A stretch of 64,000 bases of DNA from Ophthalmolycus amberensis (Eukaryota; Chordata; Actinopteri; Perciformes; Zoarcidae). Made by a program: the position numbers and the translations under genes. The notes beneath the pieces were generated by a model. That model did not search any database. It saw only the letters and a list, made by a program, of their open reading frames with translations, and was not told the DNA's origin. Of the stretch, positions 1 to 11,363 are shown piece after piece. The stretch covers positions 62,001 to 126,000 of the forward strand of contig JAFEUB010001186.1 of the NCBI GenBank assembly GCA_024529925.1, in the 5' to 3' direction. Positions within the stretch are counted from its first letter, which is position 1; the number at the start of each line of letters is the position of its first letter.

Positions 1-314
1 ACCCTGGGATTTATTATTGATCCTCCATAAAGTTACAGAATGCAGAGGAGACAGATTGAGACAGCAATGGTCAAAATTGATGCAGATTCTTGCATATCCT
101 GATTATAAGCCCTACATATGAAGGTCAAAGTCCAAAACTACACTTCCTATATTGCAATTCAAAGGTGTCTCTTTGTCAGACCCTTCCTACCTGGTACATG
201 ATCGTTGTGTTAGCTTTGTGTTTTGTTAGACTCAAGTAAAGTCTCACCAAAGTTACATTATTCTGCAGCCCAATGTCCAAGAGAAAAAACTGTTGGCATT
301 GTTGGTATCGCTTG
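1..314. other. No gene seen; unique-looking sequence
   Basis: Ordinary AT-rich sequence. The 80-codon minus-strand frame here runs into the SINE that starts near 315 and has no recognisable domain, so I treat it as chance. Confidence 0.5.
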
Positions 315-626
315 AGGTGACTGTGGCTCAGGGGTAGAGCGGGTCGTCCTTCAATCAGAAGATCCCGGGCTCTGCTAGTCCATGTCGATGTGTCCTTGGG
401 CAAGGCACTCAACCCCAAATTGCTCCGGAAAATACATCAAATTGCCTTTGGTGTAGTCCTGATGGGCTGGTGGCACCTTGCTTGGCAGCCCCTACCATCA
501 GTGTATGAATGGATGACTGACGTGTAGTGTTAAAGCGCTCATCGGAAAACTAGAAAAGCGCTACACAAGTACAAGTCCATTGACCATTTTACCATTTTAC
601 CATATTACCATTTTACCATTTTACCA
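315..626 (+). mobile_element. tRNA-derived SINE, near full length
   Basis: The head (GACTGTGGCTCAGG then GGTAGAGC, 318-340) resembles a tRNA with an RNA polymerase III A box. A degraded B-box region follows at about 359-374. The body carries segments I recognise from a SINE widespread in spiny-rayed fish: GTCCTTGGGCAAGGCACT (about 392-409), the CATCAGTGTATGAATGG block (about 497-513), and AAAGCGCT with AGAAAAGCGCTACA (about 532-563). The 3' end is a short tandem repeat of ACCATTTT-type units (588-626), as expected for a tail copied by a partner LINE. No clear target-site duplication was found. The family type is recognised; the exact family name is not assigned. Confidence 0.85.
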
Positions 627-754
627 GTGCTCTCTGATACGTTGAATGTGGCATTTTCACATTCAGTCAGAGCAAGTGCTGCAGTATATCGAGCAAGCGT
701 TATTGAAAGATACATGGTAAAATAGCGAGTATAACAAGCAATGAAAGACCAGTA

Positions 755-1150
755 GGGTGTGTGGTTGTGTTGGATGGGTCAAACAAACACAGGACTCTCA
801 GCCAGTAGACCACTGTTAGAGTCCCGTGGGAAAGCAAAAGTCAACATTGACTTTACGCTTGTTACGTAAGAAAGTCGGCTAAGGGCGGTTGTTATTTATT
901 CACGTTGTTACGGATGTCATATTACGTTATGATTTCAACACAAACCATTTGACTTCAACCAAGTAGTTTTGTTGCCTGAACCTAACCAATCGTTTAACAA
1001 CCTCAACCACAGGTCATCGTGTGTTTCTGCAAGCTTGACACATGTAACATATTTGTGAAAGATATTTTATGTTCAGAAACGCAGACATTTAATCTATCTG
1101 TTTCAAGAAACGTACAATGCCAACATTTTTCTGCCGACTGGGTTTCACCG
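755..1150 (+). repeat. Dispersed repeat family D, copy 1 (partial)
   Basis: Contains hallmark segments shared with other parts of this window: GTCAAACAAACACAGGACT, AGACCACTGTT, CAAAAGTCAACATTGACTTT, CGCTTGTTACGTAA, and GTAGTTTTGTTGCCTGAACC. Matching copies lie near 4166, 19084, 24190, 25411 and 28905. The copy near 25411 has both terminal inverted repeats, so the family is probably a non-autonomous DNA transposon. This copy lacks recognisable ends. No coding capacity is seen. Confidence 0.7.
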
Positions 1151-1962
1151 GGTGTGTTGAATGCAGTCTCTCTTCCAGGAATATGAAGTAATCCTAACCT
1201 CGAATAGCATTTCTTTTTTTACTGCCCCCAGATGCAGCAGAAACACATCTTAAAAGCGACATAAGAGATGAGTGTTACGGATGTAATGTGCATAATTAGA
1301 CGCTATCGAGGCTAAACAGACCGTCGTAAAGGATGTAAATCATTTAGCGGGTCGTTCCACATCACAGAGAGACACAGAGACGGAAAGAGAGAGGCAGGAA
1401 AAAACAAAGTTGAGAGGACCGAAATAGAGGAACACAAAACAGATACAAAGCTGTGAGTCATAAAAGAGAGACGGAGGAAACAGCCAGAGTGGGAGAGAGA
1501 GACAGAGCCTCCAAAGGCTGTTCAAATAAAACCAGCTAAATTAGTTGATTATATAAATAAGCTCGGAAAACAGAGAGGAAAAACACAGAGCGAGGGAGGA
1601 AGAGAAAGGCCAGAGGGAAGGAGCGCGCCATGGATAGAAGAACAGCAGAGAGAGAAGTGGGTACCAATTAATTTTGAGGTTTGAAATTAAAACGGCGAAA
1701 TGATCCGATTATCTAAACAAACCAAGTGATTTGAGTTCAAAGGGAGACGTGGAAGAGAGGTGGAGAGAAAGAGGAGGAAGCAAGAGTCATTAAAAACAGC
1801 TGAATCAAACACTATTTCCAAACAAGCTCAGAGATTTGCAATGCTAATCATGGCAGGGAGCGAGGTCAGCACACCACTACAATCACTGGAGAATAATCTT
1901 TCTCATGCGGCAAAATGAACAAACTTAGTGGCTCAACCAGAATATGACCGAGCTGCTCAGGA

Positions 1963-1963
<1 letters not shown>
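1151..1963. other. No gene; purine-biased spacer
   Basis: From about 1365 to 1800 the plus strand is rich in GAGA and GGAAA blocks, interrupted by AT-rich pieces (ATTAGTTGATTATATAAAT near 1540; CCAATTAATTTTGAGG near 1665). The minus-strand 61-codon frame is the low-complexity complement. Nothing here looks coding. Confidence 0.45.

Positions 1964-2001
<38 letters not shown>
1964..2001. repeat. (CA)19 microsatellite
   Basis: Uninterrupted CA dinucleotides on the plus strand. Confidence 0.97.
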
Positions 2002-2003
<2 letters not shown>

Positions 2004-3103
2004 CGATTAGACACACAAATGAAGAAACTTACTCAACATGCTATTTCCTCAGTATCACACTGAGGCAGTCATGCCTCTGAGCAAGACTAGAGGCTGCCAA
2101 TCCAAGCAAAGCCCCGGACTAAAACTCCCGAACTCTATCTGCATACATACATGTTCTTCATTTACACATTTTTACACACTCTTCTCTCCTTTATTTGGCT
2201 TTGAACTCATGTCTATTTATGCTTTCTCCAATGCACGCACACACACACACACACAAACACACACAAACACACACTTAACTCAAGCCCAGAGGGCATATTT
2301 GAATACATGCATTGGTCAGAATGTCCAGAGGCACACACTCTCTAAACCTTTTCCATTAGCCGAGGGCTGCCGAGTCAATGTGCCTGAGGAAAAGAACAAC
2401 ACTAATTCATTTGAATAAGTGTGGCTTAGATGGAGAAAACCCTAAAATATTTAAAAAGTAAAGTGTGTGTGTGTTTGCATGTTTAAGATGATGTTGCTGG
2501 GACAGGCGGTGATGGAAGAAGAATTGGAATATTAAGTCAGGCAGTTCTCATCCAGCATTCATAGCTATGCCTGCGAAAATGAATGTTCTGTAATTCGTAG
2601 ATATCCAACAAAATCTAATTTCTATGTAATCCACGTAATCATGAACCAGGAAGAACGCAATTTCCGAGCAGAGGCCTAAAATTAGGTCTAGGGTTCAAGA
2701 GGTTAAAATGTTTTTACTCAAGTCAAAGCACAAAAGTAATATCATAAAAACATATCCAAAGTATCAAAAGTGAAGCCCCAAGTAGCAGAAAGTGGAAACA
2801 ATTGAAGAACAAGTAACTTATCTCAAGCTTTTCACAACCACTCAGAGTTAAATCAAACTAATCCTCCTTCCTAAGAGCAGACTTCCAAAGATGTTTGCTA
2901 CACCGACTTTCAGTAAGAAGGATTCCTCTTAGCTAAGAAATGGTTGTAACTGTAAATTAGATGTCGATGTATTGTAGTTTCACTGACAGTTGGCTGCTGA
3001 ATGTACTACAATGAGAAAGTCAAAATGTAGAACCAACATTTGGTCGCTGTGACAGGTCTTGGGTCAGTTCAATTCTGATTTCCTACTCTGACATCCTTGG
3101 TAA
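2002..3103. other. No gene; second CA tract at 2234-2274
   Basis: A 126-codon plus-strand frame (2038-2418) exists only because it crosses an interrupted CA tract (2234-2274) with CAAACA interruptions. Its Thr-His repeats are translated microsatellite. The remaining 700 bp shows nothing I can name. Confidence 0.5.
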
Positions 3104-3590
3104 ATAAGATAAGATAAGATAAGATACACGTTATTGTCCCGAAAGAAACATTTTCTTGGAAACATACATACAGTGTCTGCTGTTAAAAAAATACAAAATA
3201 ACGTATTACATATACCCTGCACTGGGGGACTCTGAAGCGTCTGCCTGAGGGGAGAAGCTGGTATTCAGGGTGGAGGACATGAGTGGGGTCTGAAATAATC
3301 CTCTGGGCCTCTCTGATGATAGTGTAGCTGCTGTTGGACCCTAGTGCAGACATTTTCTACCTGAACACTCCGTGTCAGTTTGTTGTCAATGTGTATGCCC
3401 AGGTATCTGTAGGAGTCAACCTGTGCTATGTTCTGGTCATGAATAACCACTGGTGAGTGGTCTCCAATGTGTTTGGGGTCGAATACCATCTCTTTTGTTT
3501 TCTTGACGTTGAAGATGAGGAAGTGTTTGTCGCACCACTGGACAAAATACCGACCCAGCGACTTGAAACACTTGGTATTCAGAAACCATC
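3104..3590 (-). mobile_element. 5'-truncated LINE (CR1/L2/Rex1-like), reverse-transcriptase 3' end
   Basis: Read on the minus strand, one frame gives YFVQWCDKHFLIFNVKKTKE at about 3550-3491, then MVFDPKHIGDHSPVVIHD, then QVDSYRYLGIHIDNKL (about 3420-3370), and ends near 3265. The NVKKTKEM and YLGIHID signatures mark the region downstream of the catalytic domain in fish non-LTR retrotransposons of the CR1/L2/Rex1 group. The element ends in a (TCTTA)n tail on its own strand (3104-3125), typical of this group, and is truncated at its 5' side near 3590. The catalytic FADD/YADD box is absent, so this copy is dead. The exact clade is inferred. Confidence 0.85.
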
Positions 3591-3873
3591 TTGTACTGCA
3601 CTTGACCGTGAAGATGTTTCCATGTTGCAGTCGCTTTCACAGTCCGTGTATGTGTGTTTTGCTTCTTTTAACTACCGTCTGGCCGTCTGCAACTTTTCCA
3701 CCATTTAGAAGAGGGATCCGCTCTCTCGCTTGCATTTTAAATCATCTTAAAAGTGAAAGGGTAGCTCTGTGCTCTGTCTGCGTGGGTGCTAATCATTTGG
3801 GTAAGAACATCTCGTCTACCTTGTGTGGTTCTAAGTGTAGGCACGCAGATGTGTGTGACCTCCTCTCCGGCTG
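3591..3873. other. No gene seen
   Basis: Overlapping short plus-strand frames (to 3708 and 3886) and a minus-strand frame show no domain. They are shadows of the adjoining LINE and repeat. Confidence 0.45.
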
Positions 3874-3966
3874 CTTTTTTCCCTGACAGCCAAAAACACC
3901 TTTCGTGAATAAAACATCAGGTATAAGAGCCTCAGTATATAATCCAATCTGACGGCCCCACCAGCC
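3874..3966 (+). repeat. Dispersed repeat R, copy 1
   Basis: This segment pairs with 5392-5484. Both have TTTTTCC, then TGACAG, then AAAAAC, then CCTTT, TGAATAAAACAT, and finally ATAATCC, ATCTGA and CCC at the same spacing. The two copies are about 80% alike by eye. The family is not recognised; it is probably an old short interspersed element. Confidence 0.6.
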
Positions 3967-4165
3967 GGTAACGGTTGAGCTTCAGATGGCTGCTGATGGG
4001 GTTGTGAGGGCTGCATGAAGACGAAGAGTGTGACCTTATGTTTTTCAATCACTAGTTGACTGTTGATTATAACCCCTTCCCTGAACAGCAGTTAGCGTCT
4101 GTAACTCCAATGTAAACCCACTTGTGTCACTATTAGACAGTCAAAGTGACTTATGTAGTTTATAG

Positions 4166-4540
4166 AGCGAGTGTGACTGGAGGGTTGGATTGGTCAAACA
4201 AACACAGGACTTTCACACAGGAGACCACTGTTCATGTGAAACCAAGTTAACGTTTGCTTATTTTATCGTCGTTTTCTGATGTCATTTCCGTGCTTTGCTA
4301 ATGCCAGTTACGCAGCAACCATCATCTTTTACTAATGCCTAACCGAGTAGTTTTCCAGTGACAATTATAGTTTGAAAAGCCCATATGCATGTTGAGCGGA
4401 AGCTGACACGTCAGACATGTCTAGATGCGTCCAAGGCTTGTTGCTAGAGGGTTAACTAGAGCGTCATAGTTTGAAGCTTAGGGCCGCCGACTGAGAAGTG
4501 GTATTGGGAGAGTTCGGAGTGAGAAGGTGTTGGTGTGGAA
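4166..4540 (+). repeat. Dispersed repeat family D, copy 2
   Basis: Shares TTGGTCAAACAAACACAGG, GACTTTCACACAGGAGACC, ACTGTTCATGTGAAACC, AACCGAGTAGTTTT and TAGTTTGAAGCTTAGGGCC with the complete copy near 25411. The right end (GTATTGGGAGAGTTCGGAGT, 4503-4522) is a degraded version of that copy's terminal repeat. No gene lies within. Confidence 0.7.
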
Positions 4541-5391
4541 GCTGGTCCTCGTATACCAGTCAGAATAACATTCGCATTACCATCCTGCTTTATTGAACTT
4601 TGGGGGAAATTTATTTTTCAGCAACCTCAGTCAAAGTTGTTCTCCGAAATTGCGCCACATTGTCATTTCAGCCGGCAAGATCAACATTTGCTAGAAATGA
4701 GAAGTCTGTCTTTGCCACGTTCAGGAAACGACTGTGTCATGAATGACTATAAATTGAGTGGATTGTTATATGAACTGCACATGTGCCATCCGAGAACGTA
4801 AAGCTTGACCGACGGGACAACTTAACAAACGGAACAATGATTGCTTGTTGGTAAAGTCTGTAAAAGTTGCTAGCTTGCAACCAGAGCCTGTTTTTAAGGA
4901 TATGTTTTTTTCCCTGCATGCAATGAAGTTTATAACAGCAACAAAGTCCTCTAGAACATCAGTCTTGCGAGCTGTTTCGTGTGTTTATGTGCACTCAGTT
5001 CCCCGCAGAAAATCTCATATTCCACTCAAGTCTTGCACCGGTTAATCTGTTTACATTTGAATGTTCATATCCCAGTTATACATAAATCACCAAATATCAT
5101 TAACATGCAAACGAGGCTTAAGCAGCGGGTGAGAACAAACTGTAAATAGGATGAGGTGTAAACATGCCTCGGTATTAAAAGAACTACCTTCCATCCATCT
5201 TGGATTGTCATCATTGGGATACGAATGTTATTACGGGATGGGTGGATGGGTGGAGGCGTCTTGAGATGCAGCTTTTTTTGGGTGGAAATAATCGAACCTG
5301 ACTTCGGGAGCCAGTGTGCAGCCGGTGAGGTGACGGTGGACTTCAACTTTGTGCAGGTTGTTTAAATAGGGCAGGCCTTCGTTGTGTAGGT
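4541..5391. other. No gene seen
   Basis: Several 60-90 codon frames on both strands overlap one another without a domain or a consistent splice pattern. A short (ATGG/GTGG) tract occurs near 5237-5256. No function can be supported. Confidence 0.45.
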
Positions 5392-5484
5392 GGTTTTTCC
5401 TTGACAGGTAAAAACGCCTTTGATGAATAAAACATAATTTGTGAAGCTTCACGACATAATCCCATCTGAAGGTCCCGACCACTC
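5392..5484 (+). repeat. Dispersed repeat R, copy 2
   Basis: Second copy of the segment at 3874-3966, with the same orientation and order of blocks (TTTTTCC, TTGACAGG, AAAAACGCCTTT, GATGAATAAAACATAA, ATAATCCCATCTGAAGG). The 114-codon and 94-codon minus-strand frames here are therefore repeat-derived. Confidence 0.6.
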
Positions 5485-5827
5485 GTACCGCGCTCCTCTC
5501 TCTGATGATGGACATTGGTTTTTAATTGCCGTGTGGACTGTGTGCGTAGCTGTGGGGCTGTCTCGGGAAATAAAGCTAGAAGATCCACTCCAAAATCCAA
5601 ATGCCCCGATGTGTGTGTTAGCATTGATGACGACGGATGTTGATCATTGCATTTCATCACTCGAGTTTTATAGAAATAGTACCACATGTTGTTTTATTGT
5701 TTTATATGTTGATATCTCCCACAGCACTTGAAGACAGTATGTGTGTTCGAGCTTTAGAGTTTATACGTGAAATGATGTCTCGCTAACTAACTCTTGGCGT
5801 AAGAAACATGACAGTCCTGTTATTGAC

Positions 5828-5876
5828 TGTGTGTCTATGTGTGTTGTGTGTGTGCGTGTGTGTGTGTGTGTGTGTG
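5828..5876. repeat. Interrupted (TG)n microsatellite
   Basis: TG-rich tract ending in an uninterrupted run. The surrounding frames with Thr-His or Cys-Val repeats are its translations. Confidence 0.95.
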
Positions 5877-6354
5877 CTAAAAATACATGAACTCAGCAAG
5901 ACACTTTTGTCTTGTGTCAGTCTCCTGGAAATAGCTTGAAGCGGTGGGGTGGGGGTTTGGCGGGTTGATGTACTGAGGGGACGGATGGACGAATGACGAG
6001 TGAGCACAAACAGAGACAGAGCGAGCATATAGAACACAGAAGAGAGAGAGAACGAGATAGAAACAAAAAAGACAGAGAGAGAGGGAGAGCCTCTGGCCTG
6101 TTCTCGTTCTCCTTGTTTCGGAGTGGTTTAATGGCTGCCGCAAAACACACACACACTCATAGAGACACTGTGGACCAGACAACGTACAGTGCATGCATCT
6201 TGTGCTGCATTTAAGCGCTGTTGGAGATATTGCTGTTACAAATCAAGCGGACACGAACACTAAACATTGTCTTCGTGGCTGAATATAATGGGGAAACACA
6301 TTTTGTGCCCTGACATGATTGTAAATGTGTAACTACATCACATGTGTTCTTAAA
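5877..6354. other. No gene; purine-rich patch 6000-6092
   Basis: Contains a purine-biased stretch (GAGACAGAGCGAG, AGAGAGAGAGAACGAG, GACAGAGAGAGAGGGAG). Overlapping 70-105 codon frames on both strands come from this composition. Confidence 0.45.
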
Positions 6355-6752
6355 GGGTCGGTCCACTTGCGAGGGTAGAATGGACTGGAATGGAGTTCCA
6401 ATGCTTCAGACACCGCAAGTGAAATTCCTCCCAGAGACAGAAATCTGAATTTCTCATGTCTTCAACCCACTCTCTAGAAGAGAAGGTCAACGATGGAGAA
6501 TCCTGCAAACACAGGGTTACCTTCTATGCCACCATTGTTTTTGATTTGTAATTCCGGCACTACCTGTGTGTGGCGCTGCAGAGCTGGGCTAAACATGATG
6601 AAATAACATGTCATCATCAATATAGAACGGATGTGAAACGGCTTCATTTAACCTATTGTTAGTGTTGTTATTCATATAACTATTAGTTTACCGGATAAAT
6701 AACAAGCTTTAGTCTCGAGTGGTTTTCTACCCTCGTACTGGACATACTGACC
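6355..6752. mobile_element. MITE-like element with imperfect TIRs
   Basis: The left end (6355-6380) reads GGGTCGGTCCACTTGCGAGG then GTAGAA. The right end (6724-6752), reverse-complemented, reads GGGTCAGTATGTCC then AGTACGAGGGTAGAA. These are imperfect terminal inverted repeats of about 26-29 bp around a 398-bp body with no transposase. A non-autonomous DNA transposon is the simplest reading. The superfamily is not assigned and no clear target duplication was seen. Confidence 0.65.
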
Positions 6753-7648
6753 CCCACTGGGTCCATTTTCAACTTTTGAGCTATAAACTATTACGGTCGG
6801 CCCATATTTCATAAGTAACTAAACAGAGCAGAAATCTCATAAAGTACCTCGATGCTGAAATGTTCTTATTTTATACAAACATATAAAATCTCTGTCTAAC
6901 TGTTTCTCCGACAACACTGGAAGAAAGATTTGAAAAATGTTGATAAAGATTGTGAATGGGTTGGATATCTTCAAAACTGGAAAAATGAAACCCGAATCTG
7001 CATGGTTGGATACCACTAGGCATGAGAATAAATACATAAGTAGATGAAATAGATACAATTGCCTCATAAAAAGGGTTGTCCAACCCCATAAGCCACTGTA
7101 ACTCAAAGGATATGGAATTTTAAAGAACATGAAGTGAATCTGGAAGAGCATTTTTTGTCTTCGTGGTGACAAACGACTGAAGGCCATACATTTAAACCAA
7201 TTGTTATCATTCATCTCTACATTGCTGGTTTAGAGGACCACAAACCCAGTATTCTCCTTGCTGTGATAAATGGAAGATGTGACATTAATGTGGCGGTAAA
7301 TGTGATAGCCGTATCAACAGCTCTCACTCTTTCACTTCTCACACACACATAAAGCAACGTTTTAGCTGCTCTGTGAAAATACAAAAGCATGTACTCGGCT
7401 CAGCGCTCTGCTCCCCCACTGCTGCCTGAAATAAAACAGAAGCAGGCCTGTCCACTTCCACCAGCTAAGTGTAACGCTCGCTGAAGTAGAGAACCACAAC
7501 ACAGCGGTTGGACTGACCTCCCTCACACCCACCCACGGAAAGTTAACTTCGCCTGCAATCCTCGTGGAGAGACGGGAGATGGAGCGTCCTGGTATTGGAC
7601 AGAGCAATAGATAGCTCCATAAAGACGGAGGGATTTGTAGCCTGGACC
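6753..7648. other. No gene seen
   Basis: A 125-codon minus-strand frame (6837-7214) is hydrophobic because the DNA is AT-rich. It has no family signature, and a second frame overlaps it. I do not call it a gene. Confidence 0.45.
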
Positions 7649-7673
7649 TGTGTGTGTGTGTGTGTGTGTGTGT
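7649..7673. repeat. (TG)n microsatellite
   Basis: About 12 uninterrupted TG units. Confidence 0.95.
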
Positions 7674-7819
7674 TCGATGTGATGGAGTTTATGAACCCAT
7701 AAAGTCTTTGGGGATAAACGTCTCGCACAACACCACGAGGTTGAACGGCAAGTAGAAAGAAATAGAGAAAGAAGAGCTATGAGGTTCATTTAAAAGACAG
7801 ACAACACAATGGGGGGAGT

Positions 7820-7968
7820 GTCTCTCGCTCTCTCTCCCTCCCTCCCTCTCTCTCCCCCTCTCTCTCTCCCCCCCTCGCTCTCTCTCACTCCCTCTCCCCC
7901 TCTCTCTCTCCCCCCCTCGCTCTCTCTCTCTCCCTCTCCCCCTCTCTCTCTCCCTCTCTCTCTCTCTG
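7820..7968. repeat. 150-bp polypyrimidine tract
   Basis: Virtually pure C/T on the plus strand, built from CTCTCTC, CCCTC and CCCCC blocks with rare G or A interruptions. The Ser-Leu-Pro (plus) and Arg-Glu (minus) frames of 152 and 185 codons that cross it are artefacts of a tract with few stop codons. Confidence 0.95.
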
Positions 7969-8043
7969 TAGACGTTTCTACTTTGGTTAAAAGCCTGTTC
8001 CAGCATCCCCTGCCTAAAAATCCTTATGTAAGCCCCATCTACT

Positions 8044-8071
8044 GTGTGTGTGTTTGTGTGTGTGTGTGTGT
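8044..8071. repeat. Short interrupted (TG)n microsatellite
   Basis: TG units with one TTTG interruption, 75 bp downstream of the pyrimidine tract. Confidence 0.9.
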
Positions 8072-9912
8072 CCTTGTGTATTTTCATGCATGCATTTCTG
8101 CTCACTGCAATCCATTTTTCAGTGCAGGCAGTATTTTCCAGCACTGCCTCTATGTGTATGTGTATGTGTTCATGCTTGTGTGTACAGACAAATACAGGAG
8201 TGTGTTTGTGAACGTACCAGTATGTTTGGTATCTGTGTCTGGTCACTCTTCATTGTGTGTATGTTAATGTGTATGCAATCTCAGGGCCCATCACAACAAA
8301 CAATATTTCTGGTATTCCGGCGTCGCCAGCAGATATTTAGGCCCAAGACTTCCTTTTCAGTGAAAAGGTTATTGTTTACAGTCCAATTAGCAACTTCAGA
8401 TGCCAGAATGGCGGAGAGAGAGGATTGTTGTTCATAATCAGCCAGTTTACACTGCGCTAATAGTTTATTTTATAGCTAATGAAAAGCGAAATCATCTGAG
8501 CCAATGGGTTCCGAGAATGCAATGTGTTCCGCCAATGTGTTTCCGAAAAGTTCTCAAAAGTGATTGGCTGGGTTTTGGCAAACCGTCTCTCTTACATGTA
8601 TTAAACAAGTAACTTTCAAAACTCCCTTATTGTTCTCGTATTGCAGTCAATTTAAAGCACCGTACATTTACGTTGGGAAAATGTAACGTGACGCTTTGAA
8701 ATAAAATAAAACTTGGACTTTGTCACTCTTTATGCTACATCACCAAACTCCTCCCTTTGCCCCCGTCATAACTACTACGGCCACGAGAGGCCAGCGTTGT
8801 CTTCTTGTGTTTGTTTCGGCGATAAACCATGATCACAGCCTTGTGAACCTACTAGTAGGTGTAGCAGCCCTTCTAACTCACATATATAAAGCTGGTAACC
8901 ACTGATAACGGCCAAAAGCATTTTCGAACTGGGTCCAACCGCGTCTGCAGCTATGCTAGCAGCTCTGTGGGTTTGTACTTAGCCACAACAATGCCTTGAG
9001 CCAAGTGCTAACCCCCAGCCGCTAACATGCTCGCATGTTATCATCTAATCAATCCTCAGTCCATCTAATAGTTATTGATACACTGACAATGTACACTGAC
9101 CAACGTTGCAATAATATTCATCACATTAAAATAATTTTCAGTCAGCGTTCTTTTTGTAATACTCTAAAGAACTGTTTAAGAAATTGAGATATTCAATGTC
9201 ACTCCATGTAGTCACCAAATAGACTGTTTAGTTTGAAGCTTGACTCAATCACAGCTGGTTTTTACTGCCCAATTATGATTTTTGAGCACAAAATACAAGA
9301 TAAAAATACAAGAGGGTTCAATTGCTTCAAACCAGCAACATTGTGACAGCAGCAGCTTTTTAAAAAGACCATCCTGGGCTCCTTATTATGATTTTTTACT
9401 TTTTACTTTTTTATTTACTTTTGAAGAATCAAAGGCTCCTTTGAAACATTATAGCTCATTAAAAGAATCTACCCAAAGAACACTTGAAGAATCCTAGCGT
9501 CTGTGTTTGATCATTCCTTGACAAAGTAGCTTGAATTAGGTTTAATGTTTTGAGAGCTAAACTCTCTCTCCCATGGGTCTCTCTGCTTTTCTACTTCTTG
9601 CAGTGTGGAAGAACTTAGAGCTCAAACTTCTCCCAAACTGCAAACATGGCTTTGTACAAAACTAAGAAAGAGAGACGAAAAAATAGAGATTAGACACAAT
9701 GAACAATAGCCTGCTCTTCAGTAAATTCAACACGACTGACATTTTCAATAATTGATCATTTACAATCAAAGTCATGTTGCTAAAACACAACAACCAGCTG
9801 ACAACGTTATTACCACCAAAACCAGCAACAAGCCAAACAGAGCCAGCATTCAGCTTTTCATTAATATTCAGGACGCAGGTGGAGGACAGCAGCCTGGCAC
9901 TGTGGGGGTGTA
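8072..9912. other. No gene seen in 1.8 kb
   Basis: Mostly unrecognised unique-looking sequence. Near 8940-9030 there are GCTAGCAGC and GCTAACATGCTCGCATG motifs reminiscent of a common fish dispersed repeat rich in GCTAACATG; a similar patch is near 13228-13300. No credible frame. Confidence 0.4.
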
Positions 9913-9915
9913 ACA

Positions 9916-9962
<47 letters not shown>
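9913..9962. repeat. (CA)n microsatellite
   Basis: About 20 uninterrupted CA units preceded by CACACCC, followed after 60 bp by a CT tract. Confidence 0.97.
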
Positions 9963-9965
<3 letters not shown>

Positions 9966-10023
9966 CTCTCTCTCCTTGAACCCCAAGTTCTAAGTCTTGC
10001 TTCCATCCAAACACCAGAGCAGC

Positions 10024-10025
<2 letters not shown>

Positions 10026-10067
<42 letters not shown>
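10026..10067. repeat. (CT)n microsatellite
   Basis: Uninterrupted CT dinucleotides, about 20 units. Confidence 0.97.
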
Positions 10068-10069
<2 letters not shown>

Positions 10070-10274
10070 TAAAAACTATGATCCCGGCTGCTCAGCTTTG
10101 TCTTACTGTATTTTTCCTCGGACAGCTGGGCCAACAATGAAGAAAAATAAAATGCACTTATCGGAGGATATTATTCATGTTAAAAACCTTCAAACCAAAG
10201 TAAAACTACATGATTGTATTTCATGGGAGGGATTATCAGCTCTTTGAAAGAGTGCTGTATTGATGTGATGCTGT

Positions 10275-10372
10275 GGGCGACTGTGGCTTAGTGGAGAGCA
10301 GGGTGGTCCTTCAATCAGAGGATCGACGGCTTGATCCCCGGCTCCGCATGTCGCATGTCGATGTGTCCTTTT
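10275..10372 (+). mobile_element. SINE fragment: tRNA-like head only
   Basis: Same family as 315-626. The head GGGCGACTGTGGCTTAGTGG, then GAGAGCAGGGTGGTCC, TTCAATCAGAGGATCGACGG, and a B-box-like CTTGATCCCCGGCTCC stretch, ends at GTCGATGTGTCCTT. The body and 3' tail are missing, unlike usual 5' truncation of retroposed SINEs. A later deletion or rearrangement must have removed the 3' part. Confidence 0.8.
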
Positions 10373-11137
10373 GAATGCAAAACTATTGATGCCTTTAAGG
10401 TGACAACGTATGAAAGAGTACACCTCTACCCCCCCGGTGGATGATTCATTGCATTGAGACTACACTAACGCGTATAGGACATAGAGATCAGGGAGGCAGT
10501 GGGATGCAGCTCGGAAGAGTCTTTTTACCATGCAGATACATACATAACAGATACAAAGACTTTTGCCTTTAGACGAGAAACACCAACACTTTTCAAACAA
10601 ACTGTGACCGTTAGTGACACATTAGTTAAATGAAGTAGGTTTGGTAAGATGACTATCATAGAAAAGAGGATCTTTGCCCTTGGTTTAGTATTGAACTGTA
10701 TAATTGGTTACAGTGGACATGTGGAGATGATAGGGTTGAGAGTGAAACCCTGAACAGCAGTTGGATCATTTCAATATATTTTATAACTATTTTACTGTTG
10801 TTAATTAAAGTTCCCTTCAAGCCCAAGAGTATCTGGACAGTCAACACAGTGAATATTGGAACAAGTGTCAAACGCCAGGCATTAAAAAGCTTCATTTTCA
10901 TCATCATCATAAAAAAGAAATTGACATGTAATTTGTTCACTGTTTCCAACATTAATCTCTGTCACTAGCATTCTCCTTCTCCCATCTGTACGCGATACAT
11001 CCTTCATTCCTTCACTTCCTGCTCCTCTGTCATTTCCTCCCCTCTCCAGCCCTCCTTCCCTCCGGACAGCAAAAGCTCTTCTGTCTCCCTGAAGGTCTAC
11101 TGTCAAATACACGCTTACCTCGGCACTCTGGGCTGAT
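10373..11137. other. No gene seen
   Basis: No recognisable repeat or exon. The minus-strand frames of 98 and 115 codons lack domains, and the latter extends into the next microsatellite. Confidence 0.4.
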
Positions 11138-11190
11138 ATGTGTGTGCGTGTGTGTGTGTGTGAATGTGTGTGTGTGTGAATGTGTGTGTG
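11138..11190. repeat. Interrupted (TG)n microsatellite
   Basis: TG runs broken by GCG and GAATG interruptions. Confidence 0.95.
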
Positions 11191-11324
11191 TATCCCTACA
11201 TCTCTACACCAACCGGCCCTGCGCACCAAGGCGTCTATGGGATTTGACAGTTTTACTCAACTCTGTCTTTTGGGAAACACACATAGGGATAAGAGGGAGT
11301 GCACAGGACTTACTGTATAGGGGA

Positions 11325-11325
<1 letters not shown>

Positions 11326-11360
<35 letters not shown>
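11326..11360. repeat. (GT)n microsatellite
   Basis: Uninterrupted GT units, about 17. Confidence 0.97.

Positions 11361-11363
<3 letters not shown>

Noticed and set aside
315..390. Functional tRNA gene
   Set aside because: The tRNA-like head is part of a SINE: the B box is degraded and there is no cloverleaf 3' half or terminator at the expected place.
6837..7214. 125-codon hydrophobic minus-strand frame as a membrane protein
   Set aside because: Hydrophobicity follows AT-rich DNA. No signal, family match or promoter, and a second frame overlaps it.
7689..8437. Frames of 185, 152 and 129 codons
   Set aside because: They cross the pyrimidine tract and TG microsatellites and have no domain.
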